DNA of 43,838 nucleotides from Ignavibacteria bacterium (GTDB taxonomy: Bacteria; Bacteroidota; Ignavibacteria; Kapaibacteriales; UBA4661), in assembly GCA_013298775.1 (NCBI GenBank), contig JAAFIV010000037.1:1-43838 (forward strand), in the 5' to 3' direction. Below the pieces are notes generated by a model. The model ran no database searches. It was not told the origin of the DNA and saw nothing but the letters and a program-made list of their open reading frames with translations. Below are positions 7,420 through 15,232 of this stretch, one piece after another. A program made the position numbers and the translations under genes. Each line of letters starts with the position of its first letter. The first letter of the stretch is position 1.

Positions 7420-10080
7420 ATGAACTACCAACACCTCTCTCGAACAATGCTGCGTTTGCACAAACAGTACATGGGGATACAGCGAAGACTCCTCACCGCT
7501 CTCGTGCTGCTGCTCACGCTCGTATCACTGCCCCGCACCGCTTACGCACAGATGGTAACGACGCTGGCAGGGAATACCAATGGCTTTGCAGATGGCACAG
7601 GTGCGGCAGCCCGGTTTGACAACCCTTATGGCGTGTGTAGCGACGGCGCGGGAAATCTGTTCGTAGCGGATTTTAACAACCACCGCATCCGGCGCATCAT
7701 CATGTCCACTGGGGTTGTAACGACGCTGGCAGGAAGTACACAAGGCTTTACAGATGGTACCAGCATGACGGCGCAGTTCGCCTTTCCTAGTGGCGTGTGC
7801 AGCGATGGCGCGGGGAATCTCTTTGTGGCAGATCAGGTGAACCACCGCATCCGGCGCATCGTGATAGCCACTGGGGTCGTAACAACGCTGGCAGGGAGTA
7901 CACAAGGCGTTGCAAATGGCACAGGTGCTGCAGCGCAGTTTAACTTTCCTACTGGCGTGTGCAGCGACGGCGCGGGGAATCTCTTTGTGGCGGATGCAGA
8001 GAACCATCGCATCCGGCGCATCGTGATAGCCACTGGGGTCGTAACGACGCTGGCAGGGAGTACATTGGGCTTTGCCGAGGGAACCGGTGCGGCAGCGCAG
8101 TTTGATAATCCCGTTGGCATATGCAACGGCGGCGCAGGGAATCTCTTTGTGGCGGATTATAACAACCACCGCATCCGGCAAATCGTTATAGCCACTGGGG
8201 TTGTAACAACGCTGGCAGGGAATACACAAGGCTTTGCCGAGGGCATAGGCGCGGCGGCGCGGTTTAATAGACCTTATGGTGTGTGCAGCGACGGCGCAGG
8301 GAATCTATTCGTGGCGGATTACGGCAACCACCGCATCCGACAGATAGCTCCACTCTCCATTGTTGTTATTCCACCACCTCCACCGCCACCAGCCGCACCA
8401 AGCCTTTCAGGTGGCACGTTTTCTGCTTCCATCGGCATTCCCTTCGGCACGACCTTGAGCCTCGGCGGTAACCCCGCACCCAGCGTCAGCCTCACGGGTG
8501 GTGCGCTCCCGCCTGGTATCAGCCTTGCTGGAAATAGCCTTTCAGGTATTCCGTCGGCACTTGGTTCGTACACGTTCACAATTACCGCCACCAACAGCGA
8601 AGGCACCACAACGGCGAATGCGACCATAACTGTTGGTCCAGCAGTACCGCAAATAACAGGTTTTTCGCCCCCAAACGGCGTGTTTGGTACAACGGTCATC
8701 ATTACGGGCTTTAATCTTGGTGGTGCGACGGCAGTAAGCGTGGGCGGCGTTCCCGTGCAGAGTTTTACGGCTTCTGGTAATAGCATCATCGCCGTCTTGG
8801 GCGCACCTGGCAATGGCGGCACGGTGAACGTTTCAACGCCGTTTGGCAACAGCGTCATTGGTGGATTTAGCTTTGAGCCGCCACCTGTGCCCGTGCTAGG
8901 TTTGACGTTCGGTTCAGTTGGGGGTGGCTCACCAAGACTGCTGATTCCCAATATTCCAACAGGCGACAGCAATGCAGGATTCTTCCTACCCGGACAGAAC
9001 ATTCCGAACTATGCCAGCATCAGCATCACACCCATTTCCAGCACAGGCGCGACAATAGGCTTTCCAACATCCTTGCAGATTGTTGGTGTTAGCTCGACAG
9101 GCGCGTCATTGCTTATTCCCGCCTACGCGCTTCTACCCGGTACGCAACTCCTGACCGTGCGGATTGGAGATGTCACTGTTTCGACGACTTTTGCGATTGT
9201 TCGTGCGCCCGCACCCACTATTACAGGGCTTTCGGTGAGTTCGACAACGGCAAACGGCGTAGGCTTTACAACGATAGTGACCGGCACAGGCTTCTTCCGC
9301 AACGGCTTAGCGCGTGTGTTTGTGAACGAGGAGGAAAGTTATTTTAGCCAAATTCTATCTACCAGTCAAGCGCAAGTGTATATTCCCGCCGCAATGAACG
9401 TGCGGCACGGCATAGCACGCATTCGCATTCAAAACTACGACGGACAAAGCACTGGCGCAAACGTGGTGATTATCGGACGCAATGCACCGCTCATTCTGAG
9501 CGTAACGCCAAAGCGAACGAATGGGAATTTATCGTTTATTGTGCGCGGCGGGGGCTTCGATCCTCGTCTAACGGCGATTCTGGGGCGTCAAAATGCGCAG
9601 GTGGTAAATGTCAGCATTACGGAATTTGAACTCTTGGTGCCGAGCGATTTCAATCTCGGCGGCTCGGCAACAGTGCTACTCTTTATCACGAATCCTGACG
9701 GACAACGCTACGGCTTTTTGATTTCAGGAGAGGCATTCCAAGCACCTGGCACGACGGTCATTGGCAATAGCACCAAAGGTGTGGAAAGCAGCACCGAAGC
9801 AGCATTTAGCGAGGTGAGCGACGAAACAAGCGTAGAAACGACATCGCCCCTTCGCGCATATCCGAACCCAGCAACGGAGACGGTTTCGGTGGAAATGCCG
9901 CAGAGCTTGAAAGCGCGTCGGTACTCGGTGGTCAATGCGCTCGGCGAAGAAGTGCTGCACGGCACAGTGCAGGGCGATGAAGCACTGACGCTGGATGTAC
10001 GGCGTTTGGTGAAGGGCTTGTACACGGTGCGCGTGGTGGGCGCGTCGCGGGTGCGGGCGGCACAGGTGATTGTTCGCTAA
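7420..10080 (+). CDS. Secreted NHL-repeat / Ig-like / IPT protein with T9SS sorting domain
   Basis: 886 aa. The ATG at 7420 has TAGGA nine bases upstream; ATGs at 7411 and 7471 are alternatives. A signal peptide ends at TAYAQ near residue 43. Residues ~46-308 are five NHL-type repeats of exactly 54 aa (LAGxTxGFxxGTGAAAxF...GVCSDGAGNLFVADxxNHRIRxI), predicted to form a beta-propeller. A proline run follows, then a putative Ig domain (LPPGISLAGNSLSGIPS) and IPT/TIG-like beta domains (ITGFSPPNGVFGTTVIITG and similar). The last ~70 residues match the type IX secretion C-terminal sorting domain (YPNPATETVSVEM ... GLYTVRVV). It is therefore a cell-surface or secreted adhesin-like protein; its ligand is unknown. 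It is a single-gene unit with its own terminator. Confidence 0.9.
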   Translation: MNYQHLSRTMLRLHKQYMGIQRRLLTALVLLLTLVSLPRTAYAQMVTTLAGNTNGFADGTGAAARFDNPYGVCSDGAGNLFVADFNNHRIRRIIMSTGVVTTLAGSTQGFTDGTSMTAQFAFPSGVCSDGAGNLFVADQVNHRIRRIVIATGVVTTLAGSTQGVANGTGAAAQFNFPTGVCSDGAGNLFVADAENHRIRRIVIATGVVTTLAGSTLGFAEGTGAAAQFDNPVGICNGGAGNLFVADYNNHRIRQIVIATGVVTTLAGNTQGFAEGIGAAARFNRPYGVCSDGAGNLFVADYGNHRIRQIAPLSIVVIPPPPPPPAAPSLSGGTFSASIGIPFGTTLSLGGNPAPSVSLTGGALPPGISLAGNSLSGIPSALGSYTFTITATNSEGTTTANATITVGPAVPQITGFSPPNGVFGTTVIITGFNLGGATAVSVGGVPVQSFTASGNSIIAVLGAPGNGGTVNVSTPFGNSVIGGFSFEPPPVPVLGLTFGSVGGGSPRLLIPNIPTGDSNAGFFLPGQNIPNYASISITPISSTGATIGFPTSLQIVGVSSTGASLLIPAYALLPGTQLLTVRIGDVTVSTTFAIVRAPAPTITGLSVSSTTANGVGFTTIVTGTGFFRNGLARVFVNEEESYFSQILSTSQAQVYIPAAMNVRHGIARIRIQNYDGQSTGANVVIIGRNAPLILSVTPKRTNGNLSFIVRGGGFDPRLTAILGRQNAQVVNVSITEFELLVPSDFNLGGSATVLLFITNPDGQRYGFLISGEAFQAPGTTVIGNSTKGVESSTEAAFSEVSDETSVETTSPLRAYPNPATETVSVEMPQSLKARRYSVVNALGEEVLHGTVQGDEALTLDVRRLVKGLYTVRVVGASRVRAAQVIVR
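7555..8345 (+). repeat. Five 162-bp direct repeats encoding the NHL propeller blades
   Basis: Units start at 7555, 7717, 7879, 8041 and 8203, exactly 162 bp (54 codons) apart, and are highly similar in DNA as well as protein. That indicates recent duplication or ongoing homogenisation. The fifth unit runs into the proline-rich linker. Confidence 0.9.
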
Positions 10081-10156
10081 ACAGCACGGTACATCTTAGA
10101 AATACTTGTGCGTAGAGGTATGCACAAGCGTACAGGGGAGTACGAACTTCCTACAA

Positions 10157-10205
10157 AAAAACCGCCTTAAAAGCAGCAGCAATGCTTGTTCTCAAGGCGG
10201 TTTTT
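10157..10205. terminator. Bidirectional intrinsic terminator
   Basis: AAAAACCGCCTT (10157-10168) pairs with AAGGCGGTTTTT (10194-10205) around a 25-nt loop. A/T-rich flanks suit both the NHL gene (plus) and dapD (minus). Confidence 0.75.
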
Positions 10206-10240
10206 GTTTTTACCTTACGGACTCTTGGTTTATCTTTTTC

Positions 10241-10292
10241 TAGCGCAACGTCCTAGCTCAACGCTTTAGCGCAATGCTTTAGCGTAACGCCT
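10241..10292. repeat. Four 13-bp tandem repeats across the 3' end of dapD
   Basis: The units TAGCGCAACGTCC, TAGCTCAACGCTT, TAGCGCAATGCTT and TAGCGTAACGCCT run consecutively. The last unit holds the final dapD codons; on the minus strand each unit repeats a GCG-(C/T)T(A/G)-stop-like ending. It looks like repeated slippage duplication of the gene's tail. Confidence 0.75.
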
Positions 10293-11106
10293 GTTCCAGT
10301 GCGGTTTTTGCATCCGTTTTATTATCGCGATATTTTACGATGATAGGTGAGTACACGCTTAATCCGTGCTGTTTGCCAAAATCCGTTTCAAGCGGACGCG
10401 AACCGCTCACTAGCACTGCTCCTTCGGGAATCTCCAACGGCGCATCCGAGCTTGCTTGCAGGACTTGTTCATTGACGGCATCATAGACTTTGGTGGAGGC
10501 ATTCAAAATCACCCCAGAGCTAAGAACGGAGCGGCTTTTCACAATCACGCCCTCGTAGATACCGCAATTGCCACCCACAAACACATCATCCTCAATAATC
10601 ACTGGACGCGCACCTGCTGGCTCCAACACACCGCCAATTTGCGCGGCTGCCGAGAGGTGAACGCGCTTGCCAATTTGCGCACACGTCCCCACAAGCGCGT
10701 GAGAATCCACCATTGTTCCTTCATCCACATACGCGCCGATATTGATGTACATTGGCGGCATACAAATCACACCCTTTGCCACAAACGCGCCCGAGCGAAT
10801 CGCAGAGCCACCCGGAACCACGCGCACACCGCTATCGAGCGACATTTGCTTCATGGGAATCGTGTGTTTGTCAAAGAAGCGAAATGCTCCCGTGGACATA
10901 TCGGCGACTTTACCATATCGAAAACAGAGTAAAATACCCTTTTTCACCCACGTATTTGCACGCCAAACACCATGTAAATCCTGCTCGGCGGCACGAACTT
11001 TTCCTAAATTCAACAAGTGAAGCAATTCACTGACAACCGGCATGATTTCTTGCTCTGAGGGGGCTGCCTCAGCACTGAGTAATTCAATTTGTTCTTGAAG
11101 CGTCAT
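10279..11106 (-). CDS. dapD: 2,3,4,5-tetrahydropyridine-2,6-dicarboxylate N-succinyltransferase
   Basis: 275 aa from the ATG at 11106 (MTLQEQIELL), the usual DapD length. An upstream start at 11136 would add ten residues. The enzyme transfers succinyl from succinyl-CoA to tetrahydrodipicolinate in the diaminopimelate/lysine pathway. The N-terminal ~100 residues are a helical domain. The middle is a left-handed beta-helix of hexapeptide repeats (GGSAIRSGAFVAKGVICMPPMYINIGAYVDEGTMVDSHA region), with the DapD-typical GTCAQIGK and HLSAAAQIGGVLEP segments. The C-terminus matches the family. It is cytoplasmic and monocistronic, with its end overlapping a 13-bp tandem repeat. Confidence 0.95.
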   Translation of the reverse strand: MTLQEQIELLSAEAAPSEQEIMPVVSELLHLLNLGKVRAAEQDLHGVWRANTWVKKGILLCFRYGKVADMSTGAFRFFDKHTIPMKQMSLDSGVRVVPGGSAIRSGAFVAKGVICMPPMYINIGAYVDEGTMVDSHALVGTCAQIGKRVHLSAAAQIGGVLEPAGARPVIIEDDVFVGGNCGIYEGVIVKSRSVLSSGVILNASTKVYDAVNEQVLQASSDAPLEIPEGAVLVSGSRPLETDFGKQHGLSVYSPIIVKYRDNKTDAKTALEQALR

Positions 11107-11459
11107 AATTTGGTATTGCAAAAGAACTTCACACAATAGCGCGAAAGATGGAACAATCGTAAAAGCATATTACAGCATATTTTTGACAAGGCAATAATAT
11201 AGCGGTTTTTTGTGCGGCAGACAATGTTTTTTTGCTGGGCTTTTTCGCTCTCCAGTAGCAGGAATGCCCTTATTCCGCCGCCTCCAAGCGCATTCTTTTT
11301 TCGTTGGACAGGATGTGAGAAAAGCGCATATTTGCTGTTTACGAATCTTCACTCCTCAAGGTACATCATAAACTCGTCAGGCACGACAATCTTCCCAAAG
11401 CAACGATAAGATTTTCGACGACAATTTTTGATTTTGACTATAACCCCGCTTCACACTTC
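11107..11459. other. Intergenic gap between divergent dapD and tilS
   Basis: 353 bases without a convincing gene. It must hold the promoters of both flanking genes, but no clear -7/-33 pair, riboswitch or terminator was recognised. Confidence 0.4.
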
Positions 11460-13880
11460 ATGGCACGACGCACCTTACAACGCACTCAACGCAGCATTCC
11501 ACCTCGTTTTCGGGGTAATCCACATGCTCCTGCTCATTCTCATCCGCCTCATCCGCATCCCGACGAGCATGACCACGGACAGCATCCGCCTCGTCCCAAT
11601 CCACGCGCTTCTCAAGCACCTCGCGGAGAACAATTTCCGCGGCAAGGCTCACCTCGTTCTGGTCCACCACAACGAGGTGGACAAACACGCAATTCAGCAC
11701 GTCCAGTGGGTAGTCGCACCAGTGCAAGCGTGTCCGCTCAAAGCAAAATTCCTGCAAAAAAGCCCACTGTGAGCAAAACACATTCAGGAAGAATTACTCC
11801 GCCCGTTCCTCAGCGAGAACCTAGTGTTCATGAGCTTTTTGCAGTGCAAGAACATCAGCGTTTGTATTTGAGCAATTCTTTGAATAATAGCTCTTTGAAT
11901 AATAGCTCTTCTGCGCTGACGACGGAACACTACTACGAGCAAGCATTGATGCAGCATATCGGCGTTGCAAGTTCGCCCGCGCTTGCATTGCCCTTTGTGT
12001 ATCTCCCCACTTTTGAGCAAACATCGGAAGAACCAGAAACGACAGAAGAAGATATTGAGGAAAACGTACCCGAAAGAACAAGTGTTAATGTGCCTTCGCG
12101 CCGCGTTAGCCAAGTCTTTCGCACGGAAGAATCGCCAGAAAATCGTAGCCCGTTTGGTGATGTTATCACGAGCGTTGATGAAATTATGCGGGCAAAAAAT
12201 GGCGGACGCTATATGCCACCGCCGAGAGAGCGCGTCCTGTCTGATGCCGACCGCGAACAAGCTCAAAAGCAGCAGCAACGCCGCGTGGTACTGCATCCAG
12301 CGATAACAGTGCGCTACTTTGTGCCGCCAAATCCGAATCTTGCCCACAACGACCGTAGGCACAATCGCAATAAGTCCACGAAAGAGTTTCCAGCCGCCAT
12401 TCCCAAAGTAGGCATTTTCGACGTGCTGCCCGCAGAAACACAGACTTTCTACGACAAAGTGCAATCGTACCTCAGCAATAATGCGCTCTTGGCGCGTGGC
12501 TCGACGATTATTGCGGCGGTGAGCGGTGGTGTAGATTCCATCACGCTTTTGGACATGCTCGTCAAGCTCCAGAAGACGCATAAATACAAGATTATCGTGC
12601 TGCATTTTAATCACCGTTTGCGTGGAAATGAATCCGAGGTGGATGAATATTTTGTCCGCGAAACGGCAAAACGCTACGGGTTACCCTGCTACGTAGCTGC
12701 GGCGGACATCGGCTTAGTTTCACGGCGTGAGCGTATTTCAATTGAACACGCTGCACGGGAATTGCGCTACAATGCAATGGAATTTCTTTCGCGCAAACTG
12801 AATGCTGATGCGGTCTGCACGGCACATACGCAGAATGACTCTGTTGAAACGCTTTTGCTGAATTTACTGCGCGGCTCAGGCTTGGCGGGGCTTTCAGGCA
12901 TTCCGAGCGAGCGGGCGTTTGGCGGACAAGGAAAAGTGATTCGCCCAATGTTGAACATGAAGAAAGCAGATGTGATGCGCTATGCAGAACTGCGTACACT
13001 TTCCTGGCGTGAAGATTCCTCTAACAACTTGACGCAATTTACACGGAATAAAATTCGCCATAATTTGCTGCCGCAGCTCGAAAGTGAGTATTCATCAGGT
13101 ATTGTAGATGTTTTAGCTCGCACGGCGCATATTCTCTCTGGCGCAGATGAAATGGTGAGCGAAACTGTTGAGCGACTTTTTGCGTATGTTCTTGTGCAGG
13201 ACGACACACAGCCCTACATCGCGCTTCGCGTCTCGGCTCTGCGCTTGCAAACACCCTTTTTGCAGAGTGAAATTCTTCGCCGCGCCGTGCAAAAGCGTTT
13301 TCATCTTGCCTTGCCGTTTGATGCCGTTGAGCGTTTACTTGCTTTGTGCAATGCTGAAACGGGCGCGAAAGCTGACCTTACACGGAATTACTTCGCCGTG
13401 CGCGACCGCGATTTGCTGCTTGTTTCCGAGCGCATTGCCGTTACTGATTTGAATGCACGCGTGGAGAAAAACAACCAGTACGATTTTGGCGGATGGCGCA
13501 TTTTTCTCGATGAAATTGACCGAAAAAATGTGAAATTTACTTCCGACCCCGCCGTAGAATTCTTCGATAGCGAGCGGCTTCCGTACCGTATGACGCTGCG
13601 CAAATGGCAAGCGGGCGACGTATTTACGCCACTGGGGATGAAAGGCACGATGAAAGTGAGCGATTTCCTCACCAATTCCAAAATCTCCTTCTTCAATCGT
13701 CAGCACATTCTCGCGCTTACGGCGATGCAGGAAGATGGTGAGAAACTCGTGTGGCTCTGCGGTCTGCGCTTGAATGAGGAATTTAAAGTGCAGCCTACCA
13801 CGCGGCGCGTTTTGCGCGTGGAATTCCGCCGCCCGAAACTACCCACCCCGCGCCTTATTGAAGCGGAAGATGAGGAATGA
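11460..13880 (+). CDS. tilS: tRNA(Ile)-lysidine synthetase with ~330-aa N-terminal extension
   Basis: 806 aa from the ATG at 11460. TilS uses ATP and lysine to turn C34 of the CAU-anticodon tRNA-Ile into lysidine. The catalytic domain begins near residue 335: PP-loop SGGVDS at 355-360, then CTAHTQNDSVET, LRGSGLAGLSGIP and WREDSSN...FTRNKIRHNLLPQLE, followed by the middle substrate-binding domain and a C-terminal TilS_C domain (KWQAGDVFTPLGMKGTMKVSDFL). Ordinary TilS proteins have the PP-loop within the first ~30 residues. Here it is preceded by a low-complexity region: Arg-rich at the start, His/Pro-rich (residues ~20-50), RGG-like (RGEQFPRQGSPRSGPPQRGG), then an acidic stretch. Later in-frame ATGs exist, so a shorter product is possible. 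A 15-bp tandem duplication (11877-11906) encodes LNNSSLNNSS. Confidence 0.93.
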   Translation: MARRTLQRTQRSIPPRFRGNPHAPAHSHPPHPHPDEHDHGQHPPRPNPRASQAPRGEQFPRQGSPRSGPPQRGGQTRNSARPVGSRTSASVSAQSKIPAKKPTVSKTHSGRITPPVPQREPSVHELFAVQEHQRLYLSNSLNNSSLNNSSSALTTEHYYEQALMQHIGVASSPALALPFVYLPTFEQTSEEPETTEEDIEENVPERTSVNVPSRRVSQVFRTEESPENRSPFGDVITSVDEIMRAKNGGRYMPPPRERVLSDADREQAQKQQQRRVVLHPAITVRYFVPPNPNLAHNDRRHNRNKSTKEFPAAIPKVGIFDVLPAETQTFYDKVQSYLSNNALLARGSTIIAAVSGGVDSITLLDMLVKLQKTHKYKIIVLHFNHRLRGNESEVDEYFVRETAKRYGLPCYVAAADIGLVSRRERISIEHAARELRYNAMEFLSRKLNADAVCTAHTQNDSVETLLLNLLRGSGLAGLSGIPSERAFGGQGKVIRPMLNMKKADVMRYAELRTLSWREDSSNNLTQFTRNKIRHNLLPQLESEYSSGIVDVLARTAHILSGADEMVSETVERLFAYVLVQDDTQPYIALRVSALRLQTPFLQSEILRRAVQKRFHLALPFDAVERLLALCNAETGAKADLTRNYFAVRDRDLLLVSERIAVTDLNARVEKNNQYDFGGWRIFLDEIDRKNVKFTSDPAVEFFDSERLPYRMTLRKWQAGDVFTPLGMKGTMKVSDFLTNSKISFFNRQHILALTAMQEDGEKLVWLCGLRLNEEFKVQPTTRRVLRVEFRRPKLPTPRLIEAEDEE
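11877..11906 (+). repeat. 15-bp tandem duplication inside the tilS extension
   Basis: TCTTTGAATAATAGC occurs twice in direct succession (11877-11891, 11892-11906). It adds five residues without shifting the frame. Confidence 0.85.
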
Positions 13881-13934
13881 AGCGGCTTGTAGAGCAATAC
13901 TATACTGAATTTTCTCATTGTTTAAGGATTCGAC

Positions 13935-14147
13935 ATGATTCATATAAGCGATTTATCCGAACCTTATGACCCGATTGCAGCGCAGATTGATGATTTGTTC
14001 AATAGTCCTGCGCCGTCGGATATGAAACTTGTCCCCATCAGCGACGAAGAAGTGAAAACACTGATGACGCTTTCTCCCGCAGAGCAAAAAACCATGATGC
14101 AAAGGATTTATGCAGAAGGAATCAAAAGTGAAGGAAATCGGAAATGA
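13935..14147 (+). CDS. Small conserved-looking hypothetical protein
   Basis: 70 aa, acidic N-terminus (MIHISDLSEPYDPIAAQIDDLF), no signal peptide or membrane segment. AAGGA lies 9 bases before the ATG. The C-terminal part (LTLSPAEQKTMMQRIYAEGIK-like helix) looks like a short helical adaptor or antitoxin. Its TGA overlaps the ATG of the next gene (ATGA), so the two are translationally coupled. I do not recognise a family. Confidence 0.6.
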   Translation: MIHISDLSEPYDPIAAQIDDLFNSPAPSDMKLVPISDEEVKTLMTLSPAEQKTMMQRIYAEGIKSEGNRK

Positions 14148-14416
14148 ACAATTCCGTGCGTGAAATGTTGATGCTCATAAATGCTTTCTCTAAAGAGGGA
14201 ATTATCCTTGTTTTTGGTGTGAATGCGATTGATTCAATCCAGCAAATCGCGAGCGATTATTCAGTCATGTTTGCAATGACGATTGTCGTAAAAGCATACA
14301 AATTTTTGCGTGATGAGCGCAGATTTGACCAGATTTATGTTGGAGATTACGAAGGATTTACGGTTACGTGCAGTTTATACAAGAATCGTATTTTTGAAAT
14401 CACGTTCATACGCTAA
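14144..14416 (+). CDS. Small hypothetical protein coupled to the preceding gene
   Basis: 90 aa, start overlapping the upstream stop by four bases. Helical N-terminus (MNNSVREMLMLINAFSKEG), then alternating beta-like stretches (RFDQIYVGDYEGFTVTCSLYKNRIFEITFI), suggesting a compact alpha/beta protein. No catalytic motif recognised. The two-gene overlap arrangement is like that of small toxin/antitoxin or immunity pairs, but nothing else supports that. Confidence 0.6.
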   Translation: MNNSVREMLMLINAFSKEGIILVFGVNAIDSIQQIASDYSVMFAMTIVVKAYKFLRDERRFDQIYVGDYEGFTVTCSLYKNRIFEITFIR

Positions 14417-14464
14417 TCTTCGCCGTTATTCCGTTCATAAACAAGACTTTCATAAGGAAATATA

Positions 14465-15010
14465 ATGACCGAACACATTCAATTACACGACAAACGCTTC
14501 AAAAAATTCATCAGCAAAGAAGAAATTGATGCAGTAAATAAGCGGCTTGGCGAGCAAATTACAAAAGATTACAATGGAAACGAGGTCGTCTTCGTCATAG
14601 TGCTTAAAGGCAGTGTCCTTTTTGCGACGGATGTCATTCGCCATGTGAATTTACACTGTACGCTGGAGTTTATTCGTGCCGAAAGCTACGGCGCGGAAAT
14701 GCACTCCTCTGGCAAGGTAAAAGTGGCGCATTACACAGGCATTGATATTCGCGGCAAACACGTCATTGTTTTGGAAGATATTGTCGATACGGGCTTAACT
14801 ATTAAGGAAATCCTTGCGCACTTAGAAACGATGCAGCCCGCCTCGCTCAAAATCGCAACACTCTTTTTAAAGCCCGAAGTCTGCAAAGGAACGGTCGAAA
14901 CGCATTATGTTGGTTTTGAAATTTCCCCCTTGTTTATTGTCGGCTACGGCTTGGATTACAACGAAATTGGGCGTAATCTCGCCGATGTGTATATTTTGGA
15001 CAATGAGTGA
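14465..15010 (+). CDS. hpt: Hypoxanthine phosphoribosyltransferase
   Basis: 181 aa, the usual length. It condenses hypoxanthine (and often guanine) with PRPP to IMP/GMP in purine salvage, in the cytoplasm. The PRPP-binding signature is clear at ~residues 99-112 (VIVLEDIVDTGLTI). Upstream VIVLKGSVLFATDVIRH and downstream FVGYGLDYNEIGRNL-like segments match the family. ATAAGGAAATATA precedes the ATG as ribosome binding site. Next to ftsH, a neighbourhood seen in many bacteria (tilS-hpt-ftsH), which supports all three calls. Confidence 0.94.
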   Translation: MTEHIQLHDKRFKKFISKEEIDAVNKRLGEQITKDYNGNEVVFVIVLKGSVLFATDVIRHVNLHCTLEFIRAESYGAEMHSSGKVKVAHYTGIDIRGKHVIVLEDIVDTGLTIKEILAHLETMQPASLKIATLFLKPEVCKGTVETHYVGFEISPLFIVGYGLDYNEIGRNLADVYILDNE

Positions 15011-15016
15011 AAGAAA

Positions 15017-15058
15017 GGATGAAATCTGAGGGATAAAATATGAAGGATGAAATATGAA
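15017..15058 (+). repeat. Three 14-bp tandem repeats after hpt
   Basis: GGATGAAATCTGAG, GGATAAAATATGAA and GGATGAAATATGAA run in series directly behind the hpt stop codon. The rest of the hpt-ftsH gap (to 15232) has a loosely complementary C/T-rich stretch (15085-15120) but no clear terminator. Confidence 0.7.
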
Positions 15059-15232
15059 GGCTTTTAGACCTCATTCTACATTCTTCACCTTTTAAGCCCT
15101 GATATTTCAGCCCTCATCCCTTACCTTGACTTTAATTTATTTCTCACGTTTTTTTATTTCACACCCCAAAGCAATTTTGTCTTGGAAACAAGATATGATG
15201 CGCTTTGCAGCGTGTCTCCAAAGGAGAACCTA

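Noticed and set aside
7525-8229. 234-codon minus-strand frame opposite the NHL repeats
   Set aside because: It repeats with the same 162-bp period and is simply the complement of the NHL blades.
7555-8345. Regular repeats considered as a CRISPR array
   Set aside because: Unit length is 162 bp, no unique spacers, and the frame is coding; no cas gene in the window.
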